Source of the DNA: Fibrobacter sp.
Lineage (GTDB): Bacteria > Fibrobacterota > Fibrobacteria > Fibrobacterales > Fibrobacteraceae
Direction of reading: 5' to 3'
NCBI GenBank assembly: GCA_017550445.1
Contig: JAFZOV010000107.1
Coordinates: forward strand, 1-5,867
Length of the DNA: 5,867 bases
Position numbers and translations under genes: made by a program. Below, piece by piece: positions 1 through 5,247 of this stretch (position 1 is its first letter; each line of letters begins with the position of its first letter). The notes beneath the pieces were generated by a model that searched no databases, was not told the DNA's origin, and saw nothing but the letters and a program-made list of their open reading frames with translations.

Positions 1-1142
1 ACCATCCTGAAATTGCTGCCATCTTGATTGAAAACGAAACCGGTGCAATCCGCGCGATGGTGGGTGGTTCCGACTTTAACCAGTCCCGTTGGAACCGTGC
101 GGTGCAGTCTCTGCGTCAGCCCGGCTCGTCGTTCAAGCCGATTGTGTATTCGACTGCCATGGACAACGGCGCAAGCCCTTGCGACTCCGTGAACGACCAG
201 CCGGTGAGTATCCCCGACCCGGACGATAAGGACAAGAACAAGGTCTGGCGCCCGGCGAACTTCGAACACGACTTCGAAGGCATGATGACGCTCCGCCGCG
301 CCCTTTACCGCTCCAAGAACTTGCCGGCGATTTTGACGGGTATGAAGTATGGCCTGAACAATGTGGTCAACTACGCCCGCAAGTTCGGTATCGTGCGTGC
401 CCCGCTGATGGCTGTGCCTAGCCTTGCTCTGGGTTCCGTGGGTGCAACGCTTATGGAGATGACCTCGGCCTATACCGTGTTCCCGAACGGCGGTAACCGA
501 ATCGAGCCGTACATGATTGAATCGATTGTGGACCGCAACGGTGAAGTTATCGAGAAAAATTCCAAGGTCGAACACGAAGTGCTTCGCCCGGCATCGGCTT
601 ACCTGATGGTGGACATGCTCAAGGACGTGAACATCCGCGGTACGGCTGCCCGCGTGTGGGCGAGCGGCTTTACTCACCCCAGTGGCGGTAAGACAGGTAC
701 CACCAACGATTACACCGACTGCTGGTACATCGGCTTTACCAAGCAATACACTATGGGCGTATGGGTCGGTTCCGACAGCCCGGGTACTTTAGGCGCTGGC
801 CATACGGGTACCGAAGACGCCCTGCCGGTGTGGATGGCCGTGATGAAGCAACTCCACAAGGACTTGCCGCGTAAGCCTTTCCCCGTGCCGAGCGGTGTCG
901 TAAGCAAGGGTATCTGCAACCATACGGGTAAAATTGCCGGTGAATTCTGCTCCGAAAAGACTTACTGCCTCTACACGGCAGGATACGCCCCGACGGAAGT
1001 CTGCGACGGTAACCACTTCGAAGTCAAGACCAAGTCCGCTGACGACGCTACGCTCTTCAGTAACAAGGGCGCAAGTGCGGCTCCTAAGCCGAGTGGTGAC
1101 GGCAAAGGCCCTGCCAAGAAGAATACAAGAAAGATGTTCTAG
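1..1142 (+). CDS. Class A penicillin-binding protein (PBP1A-like), C-terminal transpeptidase part, 5'-truncated
   Basis: This encodes the penicillin-binding transpeptidase domain that cross-links peptidoglycan stem peptides in the periplasm. The reading frame is open back to base 3, giving 379 visible residues. The family-typical 'ETGAIRAMVGG' begins at the left edge, so the gene starts outside the window and the first in-frame TTG at 24 is not a real start. All three active-site motifs are present. The SxxK motif is SSFK in 'RQPGSSFKP', with the nucleophile serine codon at 126-128. SxN is SKN at 312-320, and KTGT is at 690-701. The stretch 'LALGSVGATLMEMTSAYTVFPNGG' is typical of class A enzymes. 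A cysteine-bearing tail (GICNHTG, GEFC, PTEVC) and a basic end (KKNTRKMF) follow. The glycosyltransferase domain expected upstream is not visible, so class A is inferred from the transpeptidase features. A convergent gene lies 94 nt downstream. Confidence 0.93.
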   Translation, partial: HPEIAAILIENETGAIRAMVGGSDFNQSRWNRAVQSLRQPGSSFKPIVYSTAMDNGASPCDSVNDQPVSIPDPDDKDKNKVWRPANFEHDFEGMMTLRRALYRSKNLPAILTGMKYGLNNVVNYARKFGIVRAPLMAVPSLALGSVGATLMEMTSAYTVFPNGGNRIEPYMIESIVDRNGEVIEKNSKVEHEVLRPASAYLMVDMLKDVNIRGTAARVWASGFTHPSGGKTGTTNDYTDCWYIGFTKQYTMGVWVGSDSPGTLGAGHTGTEDALPVWMAVMKQLHKDLPRKPFPVPSGVVSKGICNHTGKIAGEFCSEKTYCLYTAGYAPTEVCDGNHFEVKTKSADDATLFSNKGASAAPKPSGDGKGPAKKNTRKMF

Positions 1143-1156
1143 TGGAGAAAGTTCTG

Positions 1157-1221
1157 AGTTACTAGTTCCGAGTTACGAGTTTTTCGAACTGATTTTTTCT
1201 AGTAACTTAGAACTAGTAACT
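1157..1221. terminator. Long imperfect inverted repeat between convergent genes, probable bidirectional terminator
   Basis: Two 23-nt arms, 1157-1179 and 1199-1221, pair with 20 Watson-Crick pairs, one G-U and two mismatches around a 19-nt loop rich in T (TTTTT and TTTTTT runs). It begins 14 nt after the PBP stop and ends 15 nt before the stop of the opposite-strand thioredoxin-like gene, the right place to end transcription from both sides. The arms are made of a repeated 14-nt unit: GAGTTAC at 1156-1162 and 1170-1176, and AGTAACT at 1201-1207 and 1215-1221. There is no T-run directly after either arm, so this is not a textbook intrinsic terminator. It may also be a copy of a dispersed repeat. 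Confidence 0.6.
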
Positions 1222-1236
1222 GCACCGAAGCCGCTT

Positions 1237-1782
1237 CTATTTAAACATCTTATTGAGTGTGGCGCGCATGTGGTTCATGTTCGCCTCGTTCAGCGTTTCG
1301 TAGCGATAGAAGGTCCCGTCTTTCTGGACAATGTAAACGACAGGAATGTAGCCGGTGCCGTAAGCGGGGCCGAACTTGTAGTCGCTATCCTGGAATACGG
1401 GGATAGAAACGTGGAATTGGTCAATAAAAAGTCGGATATCGTTCTTCTTGATGCCGCCGCCAAGTCCGATGGCGATGCCGGCAAGTCCCTTGGGCTCGTA
1501 TTCCTTGACAAGGTTCTGGATTTCAGAAATGTGTCGCTGGCAGTGGGGGCACTTGGGGCTGAAGTAGTAAATCAAAAGGGGTTTGTTTGCAAAATGGCTA
1601 AAGAGAATGCCCGGATCGCTAATACCCGAAAGAGGCTTTGAAAAGTCCATCTTCATGGGCTGGTTGGTGGTAGAATCCTGCATAAGATTAACTTCTGCCA
1701 TCTGGGGAACGGGGGCAAGCTGCGCAAATGGGGTTGCCGCCGCAATGGCTGCAATACTTAAAATTTTAGAAACGAATTTCAT
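1237..1782 (-). CDS. Exported TlpA/redoxin-like thioredoxin-fold protein with CPHC motif
   Basis: This 181-residue protein is probably a thiol-disulfide oxidoreductase acting outside the cytoplasm. Residues 1-20 or so (MKFVSKILSIAAIAAATPFA) form a Sec-type signal peptide: lysines at 2 and 6, then a hydrophobic core and small residues. The thioredoxin fold covers about 55-181. 'PLLIYYFSPKCPHCQRH' holds the CXXC pair Cys78 and Cys81, and 'GYIPVVYIV' gives the expected cis-proline (Pro147) before a beta strand. The CPHC centre resembles DsbA, but the arrangement and length fit TlpA/ResA-like reductants better. The direction of the reaction and the partners cannot be read from the sequence. ATG at 1780-1782 is chosen because later methionines would remove the signal peptide. 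TAAGGG lies only 2 nt before the ATG, too close for a normal ribosome binding site. The gene follows the barrel gene on the same strand after 103 nt that contain a strong palindrome. Confidence 0.85.
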   Translation of the reverse strand: MKFVSKILSIAAIAAATPFAQLAPVPQMAEVNLMQDSTTNQPMKMDFSKPLSGISDPGILFSHFANKPLLIYYFSPKCPHCQRHISEIQNLVKEYEPKGLAGIAIGLGGGIKKNDIRLFIDQFHVSIPVFQDSDYKFGPAYGTGYIPVVYIVQKDGTFYRYETLNEANMNHMRATLNKMFK

Positions 1783-1789
1783 AACCCTT

Positions 1790-1819
1790 AAAATACGAAA
1801 AAAAAGGCCGACAAGTCAA
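1790..1819 (-). promoter_or_regulatory. Candidate promoter of the thioredoxin-like gene
   Basis: On the minus strand TTGACT (1814-1819) and TATTTT (1790-1795) are separated by 18 nt. They match the sigma-70 consensus at 5 of 6 and 4 of 6 positions. The -10 box ends only 7 nt before the ATG, so transcription from it would give a leaderless mRNA. A competing -10, GATAAT (plus-strand 1823-1828), would give a leader of about 35 nt but has no good -35 and overlaps the palindrome at 1825-1869. Confidence 0.25.
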
Positions 1820-1824
1820 AGAAT

Positions 1825-1869
1825 TATCGAAAAAAAGCGATTTTTTGAAAAAATTGCTGTTTTTCGATA
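1825..1869 (-). terminator. 45-nt AT-rich near-palindrome, probable terminator after the barrel gene
   Basis: Arms 1825-1846 and 1848-1869 pair at 20 of 22 positions around a single central base. On the minus strand the hairpin begins 17 nt after the TAA of the outer-membrane protein gene. Its second arm carries seven T in a row, consistent with stopping transcription. A second small palindrome, ATTCCAA-C-TTGGAAT (1869-1883), sits between it and the stop codon. The stem is mostly A-T pairs with a short GC block in the middle, so it is weaker than its length suggests. It separates the barrel gene from the thioredoxin-like gene and argues against simple co-transcription. Confidence 0.55.
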
Positions 1870-1885
1870 TTCCAAGTTGGAATGG

Positions 1886-3640
1886 TTACAGGCTGTATGT
1901 CGTGATAATCGAGTAGTGGGGCTCGCCCTTGCGGACTCCGTTCAAGGGAATGCTTACATCGACTTTGTTGACCAGCCTGCTGATGGACTTGGTCTGTGCA
2001 AAACGCACGCCGAATCCGGTAAGGTAGATTAGATCCTTGCGGTTGATGTCCCAAAAGTCCCAGGCTGTTTCGCCGACGCTCTGGAATACCACGAATACGG
2101 GCATGAGGGTGGCGATTTCAAAGTTCGTAAAGTAGCGCTGTTCGAGGTTTGCAAATACTCGGGCTTGCCCGGCATAGAATCCGGTGGGGAACCCGGCGAA
2201 ACCGTTTACGCCTCCGAGGGTAAGTTGTTTGCCGTAGCGTGCGTCTTCGTAAAAGTCAGCAAGGCCCGATAGTGCCGTTGCGAAATTGTTGGTGGGGTGG
2301 AAAATGTATTCGCCCGAAATCTTTCCGTAGTAGTCGTGTCTTTCGCCGTGGTCCAGGTAGAAGTTCATTTCGGACTTTAGCGTAAGGTGGTGCATGTTGC
2401 GGCCCAGCATCAGGTCTGCCCAGAAGTCAAGACGGATGTCGTTGTCGGCGGCACCGATCTGTTCGTAGTTCTTGGAAATTTGCGCCTTGAGCTCGTAGCC
2501 TTTTTCGATGTCTTCGGTCCACTTGGCGTTGTGGAAATTCTTGATTTTTTCGTAGCGGATGTTTGAAAGGGTCAGGTAAAAGCCTAGGCGGGAGTCTTTC
2601 TGTTCGGGGAGCCATTCGTTGACGGCCGTGGCAGAATCGATGGCGTAGGTGGTGTCGCCGTCGGTGAATGCGTAGGGGTAAAGCTTGCCTTCGCTAGCGG
2701 TAGTGTAGTGGTAGTTGTAGGTGGCACCGGCGTAAAGCTTGCGGTAGGTTCCGCCGAAGGAACGGCTGACTCTAAAACTTAAGGAGTCGTCGATAAAGTC
2801 CTTGACTGCAAGCAACTTTACGACTTCGTTGCCGTTGTATAACGGGAATGAGTCTAGCAGGGCCTTTTTGTGATTGTAGATAGGACTGTCTTTGTATCTT
2901 TGTTGGGCATCGTAAACGGTGGCACCGGGGGGCAGCTTTCCGCTGCCGTAAAAGTAAGCTTCACGCTTGTTCTTTAGACCTTCGATAATGTAGGACCACT
3001 GGTTTTGGCTTCTGTTCAAGAACGGCTTGTACATTTTTCCGTAGGCAAGGTAGCCGTCGGTGTTGTAGCTGTACAAAAGGTCTAGGTGGTTGTAGCGGAA
3101 CAGGAAGTGCGGATCGCCGTATTCCACTTGCCACATGTCGCGGAATTCGTTGTGGCCGAAGTAGAAACCCAACTTTTGCCCCAGGCCAAGGAAGTTGCTT
3201 TCTTGAACGCCGATGCCCCAGTTCAGGTTTTTGTAGTTGTATTCTTTTCCGGCAAAACCGAATGTGGTCGGAATGGAGAGCGTCCAGTTGTCGCTGGTCT
3301 TGACGTTTGCGATGTTCTTGCCGTCTTCGTTGGTAATCTTGATGCTTGCGTCCGAAAGGAAGTTCTGGCTGCGCAGGAACCTTTCGGCTTCTTGCACCTG
3401 GATGGGCGTGACCGTTTCGCCTTCATCAAAAAGGAGCAGTTTCTTGACGGTCACCTCGCGGGTCTCGATGTGCACCCAGTTCAACAGGTCGTAAGCCCAC
3501 TTGTCGTACTGCGTGTGGTATCTGGAATCGTCGAAGGCGTCGCCGATGTTATAACGGATAGAATCAATCTTGAATGCACCGGGGGTGTCCTGTGCAAAAG
3601 CGATACTTGCTAAAAAGACGACAAATAAGATAATAGGCAT
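1886..3640 (-). CDS. Omp85/BamA-family outer-membrane beta-barrel protein with one POTRA-like domain
   Basis: This 584-residue protein probably inserts or translocates proteins at the outer membrane, or is a related surface antigen. The signal peptide is MPIILFVVFLASIAFA, likely cut before Gln17; it has no basic residue near the N-terminus. A POTRA-like domain lies at about 60-118 ('LLLFDEGETVTPIQVQEAER', then 'FLRSQNFLSDASIKI'). The rest alternates aromatic and polar residues as in amphipathic strands. Near the C-terminus, 'LGGVNGFAGFPTGF' (475-488) followed by 'FANLEQRYF' corresponds to the Omp85 loop-6 region and next strand. The usual Arg of the RGF/RGY motif is Ala482 here. One POTRA and 584 residues are short for BamA, which usually has five POTRAs and about 800 residues, so a BamA/TamA-like accessory protein or a ShlB/FhaC-type transporter is more likely than the essential BamA. 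There is no Shine-Dalgarno before ATG 3638-3640, and an in-frame stop lies 14 codons upstream. Confidence 0.8.
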   Translation of the reverse strand: MPIILFVVFLASIAFAQDTPGAFKIDSIRYNIGDAFDDSRYHTQYDKWAYDLLNWVHIETREVTVKKLLLFDEGETVTPIQVQEAERFLRSQNFLSDASIKITNEDGKNIANVKTSDNWTLSIPTTFGFAGKEYNYKNLNWGIGVQESNFLGLGQKLGFYFGHNEFRDMWQVEYGDPHFLFRYNHLDLLYSYNTDGYLAYGKMYKPFLNRSQNQWSYIIEGLKNKREAYFYGSGKLPPGATVYDAQQRYKDSPIYNHKKALLDSFPLYNGNEVVKLLAVKDFIDDSLSFRVSRSFGGTYRKLYAGATYNYHYTTASEGKLYPYAFTDGDTTYAIDSATAVNEWLPEQKDSRLGFYLTLSNIRYEKIKNFHNAKWTEDIEKGYELKAQISKNYEQIGAADNDIRLDFWADLMLGRNMHHLTLKSEMNFYLDHGERHDYYGKISGEYIFHPTNNFATALSGLADFYEDARYGKQLTLGGVNGFAGFPTGFYAGQARVFANLEQRYFTNFEIATLMPVFVVFQSVGETAWDFWDINRKDLIYLTGFGVRFAQTKSISRLVNKVDVSIPLNGVRKGEPHYSIITTYSL

Positions 3641-3649
3641 TGCGTGGAA

Positions 3650-3676
3650 AATATAGAAAATATGCCTTGCCGTAAA
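3650..3676 (-). promoter_or_regulatory. Candidate promoter of the outer-membrane barrel gene
   Basis: On the minus strand TTTACG (plus-strand 3671-3676) and TATATT (3650-3655) are 15 nt apart, and the -10 box lies 9 nt before the ATG. The -35 is weak and the spacing short. If used, the mRNA would be almost leaderless, which fits the lack of a ribosome binding site. The -35 would sit beside the -10 of the divergent lipoprotein promoter, so the two could interfere. Confidence 0.22.
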
Positions 3677-3677
3677 A

Positions 3678-3686
3678 TGCTATACT
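3678..3686 (+). promoter_or_regulatory. Extended -10 promoter of the Ser-rich lipoprotein gene
   Basis: TG-C-TATACT forms an extended -10 element, 39 nt before the GTG start, giving a predicted leader of about 33 nt that includes the GGAGG ribosome binding site. No good -35 is visible at 16-18 nt spacing. The glyA promoter candidate at 5239-5247 has the same TGCTATAyTT core, which supports both. Confidence 0.45.
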
Positions 3687-3714
3687 TTGCCCGAATATTT
3701 GATTTGGGATTCCT

Positions 3715-3719
3715 GGAGG
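3715..3719 (+). promoter_or_regulatory. Ribosome binding site fixing the GTG start of the lipoprotein
   Basis: GGAGG stands 6 nt before GTG 3726-3728. It decides the start: the longer in-frame reading from TTG 3687 would translate across this site and add 13 residues ahead of a lipoprotein signal peptide. Confidence 0.8.
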
Positions 3720-3725
3720 TATTCT

Positions 3726-4742
3726 GTGAAGATTTTTAATTGTGCCATTGCCCTGTCCGTGCTCCTGACCATGCTCGTTGCATGCGGAGACGATTCCTCT
3801 TCGTCTTCGGTGTCGCCGGAACCGGCCGAAGAATCTTCGTCTTCTGTCATTCCCGCTTCGAGCGGAGATCTCCAATCCTCGTCTTCTAAGGATTTGAAAA
3901 ATTCCAGTTCGTCGGAAGAAAAGGCGAAGGAATCTAGTTCCTCGGTAAAGCCTTCTTCTTCGGATGCCAAGTCCAGTAGCAGCGAAGAAGTTAAGCAGTC
4001 TTCGTCGAGCGTTGTGGCGTCGAGCAGCAGCGTGACGGGGCAGTCGAGTAGCAGCTCTTACGATAGAACGATTGCGTTCAATGGATCCTTGTGGCGTAAG
4101 GGTGCGTATAAAACATTTGTCGATTCGCGCGACAACCGTGAATATTATTACATCGAAATCGCAGGTGAAGATACAGCAGGTAAGGCCGCCACAATCAAGG
4201 TGATGGCGGAGAACCTGAATGTCGGCGAGTTTGTAAGAGGCCGTAAAGACCAAGAAGACGACACTAAAATAGAACGTTATTGTTACGACAATGATACCAC
4301 CAACTGTAACAAGTACGGAGGCCTGTACCAGTGGGCAGAAATGATGCAGTTGCCGAGCCGTTGCAATACGGAGAGTTGTGCTGATTCGATTAAGCCGAAT
4401 CATCAGGGAATTTGCCCCGATGGCTGGCGCTTGCTGACTTACAATGATCTCTATATCGTCATTCACTCCAATAACAATAAATATGGCGTGGAGGGAATCC
4501 GTGCTGGTCGCTTTGGCGGAAGCGATGATAGTGGCTATAGCCTTATTGGGGCTGGGTATCTTTTTGATCATTCTTTTAAAGAGGTTGAAACAGGTACATA
4601 TTGGCATTATCCTGAAGAGAATCCTAATGACTATGCGAAAATGTCAAAGGCCTCTTGGCAGAGTAATGCTTCAAAAAGCAATCCCGTTTCGAATATGTAC
4701 AAAACACAAGGTTTTTCTGTCCGTTGTGTAATGGTTGAGTAG
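3726..4742 (+). CDS. Lipoprotein with Ser-rich linker and Fibrobacter succinogenes major paralogous domain
   Basis: This 338-residue protein is predicted to be a lipid-anchored surface or periplasmic protein of unknown activity. The N-terminus MKIFNCAIALSVLLTMLVAC is a type II signal peptide with lipobox LVAC and lipidated Cys20. Residues 24-111 form a linker in which half the residues are Ser, in blocks of 2-5 separated by acidic, Lys or Val/Pro stretches. From about 115 the domain matches the Fib_succ_major family (TIGR02145/PF09603): MAENLNV at 160-166, CYDNDTTNCNKYGGLYQWAEM at 186-206, CPDGWRL at 230-236, and the terminal GFSVRC. Cysteines 186, 194, 213, 218, 230 and 334 could form three disulfides. 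This family is greatly expanded in Fibrobacter, and its function is not established. GTG is chosen because GGAGG lies 6 nt upstream and the signal peptide begins there. The gene is divergent from the barrel gene, with 85 nt between starts. No clear intrinsic terminator follows. Confidence 0.92.
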   Translation: MKIFNCAIALSVLLTMLVACGDDSSSSSVSPEPAEESSSSVIPASSGDLQSSSSKDLKNSSSSEEKAKESSSSVKPSSSDAKSSSSEEVKQSSSSVVASSSSVTGQSSSSSYDRTIAFNGSLWRKGAYKTFVDSRDNREYYYIEIAGEDTAGKAATIKVMAENLNVGEFVRGRKDQEDDTKIERYCYDNDTTNCNKYGGLYQWAEMMQLPSRCNTESCADSIKPNHQGICPDGWRLLTYNDLYIVIHSNNNKYGVEGIRAGRFGGSDDSGYSLIGAGYLFDHSFKEVETGTYWHYPEENPNDYAKMSKASWQSNASKSNPVSNMYKTQGFSVRCVMVE

Positions 4743-4785
4743 AGGGCAAAGCATTCTTTTTGTTCGGGTATGAAAAGCCGATGCT

Positions 4786-4804
4786 CCCTGAACCGAGTTC
4801 AGGG
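4786..4804. repeat. Short palindromic intergenic repeat (CCCTGAAC hairpin, GACA flank)
   Basis: CCCTGAAC-CGA-GTTCAGGG is a perfect 8-bp stem with a 3-nt loop, 43 nt after the lipoprotein stop. It is followed by TGACA. From memory, this form (CCCTGAAC..GTTCAGGG..TGACA) is a common dispersed intergenic palindrome in bacteria. With no T-tract after it, it is not a standard terminator, though it could protect the lipoprotein mRNA 3' end. Confidence 0.6.
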
Positions 4805-4843
4805 TGACAGCAGTTTGGCTGTGGGCAGTCCAGAGACATCGTG

Positions 4844-4888
4844 TTAGCAGGCATCAAAGGAGGTCCCGGCTCAGAGGCCGGGAAGACA
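4844..4888 (+). repeat. Hairpin repeat element, copy A
   Basis: The 21-nt block 4844-4864 is identical in copy B (5023-5043) and contains AAAGGAGGT. It is followed by the hairpin CCCGGC-TCAGAG-GCCGGG (4865-4882, 6-bp stem) and AAGACA (4883-4888). Similarity to copy B stops abruptly on both sides, which defines the element as about 45 nt. The orientation given is that of the AAAGGAGGT sequence. Confidence 0.8.
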
Positions 4889-4933
4889 GAGGGTATGAAT
4901 GCCTAATCACATTCTCTAAATTATATACAAACT

Positions 4934-4953
4934 GATTTTACGTTAGTAAAATC
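4934..4953. repeat. AT-rich perfect inverted repeat
   Basis: GATTTTAC-GTTA-GTAAAATC gives an 8-bp stem with a 4-nt loop between the two hairpin elements. It could be an operator-like site or a weak RNA hairpin. No T-tract follows. Confidence 0.5.
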
Positions 4954-4954
4954 G

Positions 4955-4988
4955 AATCCGTGTGGCTATTTTGAACAATCCGTGTGGC
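4955..4988. repeat. 12-nt direct repeat AATCCGTGTGGC
   Basis: AATCCGTGTGGC occurs at 4955-4966 and 4977-4988, exactly 22 nt apart start to start, or about two helical turns. The 10-nt spacer is AT-rich. Two in-phase copies could be a protein-binding site or the remains of a tandem duplication. Confidence 0.6.
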
Positions 4989-5022
4989 ACCTTTAAAGAT
5001 TCTTGATTCCATCTAAGTCTTT

Positions 5023-5066
5023 TTAGCAGGCATCAAAGGAGGTGCCGCATCACGTGCGGCAAGACA
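5023..5066 (+). repeat. Hairpin repeat element, copy B
   Basis: This is the second copy of the element at 4844-4888, in the same orientation and 179 nt away. The 5' block 5023-5043 is identical over 21 nt. The hairpin is GCCGCA-TCACG-TGCGGC (5044-5060), then AAGACA (5061-5066). Compared with copy A, stem pairs 1, 5 and 6 have changed on both sides so that pairing is kept. Confidence 0.8.
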
Positions 5067-5081
5067 ATGATGGCGGTCGGG

Positions 5082-5106
5082 TTCTTAAGGGCAGGGCCCT
5101 TAGGAG
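5082..5106. repeat. Inverted repeat TAAGGGC-AGG-GCCCTTA
   Basis: A perfect 7-bp stem (5086-5092 with 5096-5102) and 3-nt loop extends outward by four more positions using two G-U pairs, to 5082-5106. Neither strand shows a following T-tract. It lies 16 nt after hairpin element copy B. Confidence 0.5.
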
Positions 5107-5134
5107 AGGGGGTGATGGAAGCCATGCTTAGATT

Positions 5135-5180
5135 CTTCGACTGAGTTTACCCTGAGTTTATCGAAGGGCCTAGGATGACA
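5135..5180. repeat. Degenerate CTTCGA/TCGAAG intergenic repeat with tandem CTGAGTTTA
   Basis: CTTCGA (5135-5140) and TCGAAG (5161-5166) flank two direct copies of CTGAGTTTA (5141-5149 and 5152-5160), and GATGACA ends the element at 5174-5180. It resembles a common bacterial intergenic repeat of the form CTTCGAc..aCTCAGGaTGACA, with an extra 9-nt unit duplicated. Confidence 0.5.
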
Positions 5181-5238
5181 CAAGCAAGGCTGCAATCAGG
5201 GGGATTCCTACCCCTTTTGTAATAAAAGCGGGAATTTT

Positions 5239-5247
5239 TGCTATATT
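5239..5247 (+). promoter_or_regulatory. Extended -10 promoter of glyA
   Basis: TG-C-TATATT forms an extended -10 box ending 32 nt before the glyA ATG. A weak -35 (TTGTAA, 5217-5222) lies 19 nt upstream. TATATTTG also fits the TAnnTTTG -7 motif known from Bacteroidota. The predicted leader is about 26 nt and leaves no room for a riboswitch. Confidence 0.5.

Noticed and set aside
934..1641. 235-codon plus-strand frame spanning the convergent gap
   Set aside because: It overlaps the end of the PBP gene and is antisense to most of the thioredoxin-like gene, runs through the inverted repeat, and has no ribosome binding site or recognisable domain.
3086..3613. 175-codon plus-strand frame opposite the barrel gene
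   Set aside because: It is a mirror of the barrel coding sequence with a composition typical of antisense frames. The barrel protein on the other strand has a signal peptide and family motifs.
3687..3725. Upstream TTG start for the lipoprotein
   Set aside because: It would place 13 residues before a complete lipoprotein signal peptide and lies at the expected transcription start. GTG 3726 has a proper GGAGG.
3564..4607. Long 347-codon open frame on the minus strand opposite the lipoprotein
   Set aside because: It is antisense to a well-supported gene. Its Arg-rich low-complexity stretch comes from reading the serine codons backwards, and no family is recognisable.
4786..4804. Intrinsic terminator of the lipoprotein gene
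   Set aside because: The stem is perfect but no T-tract follows, and it fits a dispersed palindromic repeat better. A role in ending the transcript is possible but not shown.
4624..4857. 77-codon minus-strand frame over the end of the lipoprotein gene and the first hairpin
   Set aside because: It contains the CHPELGSGS-type peptide that arises from translating dispersed intergenic palindromes, and it overlaps a real gene.
4844..5066. Possible CRISPR array from the repeated 21-nt block
   Set aside because: There are only two copies 179 nt apart with no regular spacers, and the conserved parts flank a variable hairpin, unlike CRISPR repeats. No cas gene is visible.
5067..5144. 25-codon frame starting just after hairpin element copy B
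   Set aside because: The AAAGGAGGT is separated from the ATG by a stable hairpin, copy A has no matching frame, and the frame runs through other repeats.
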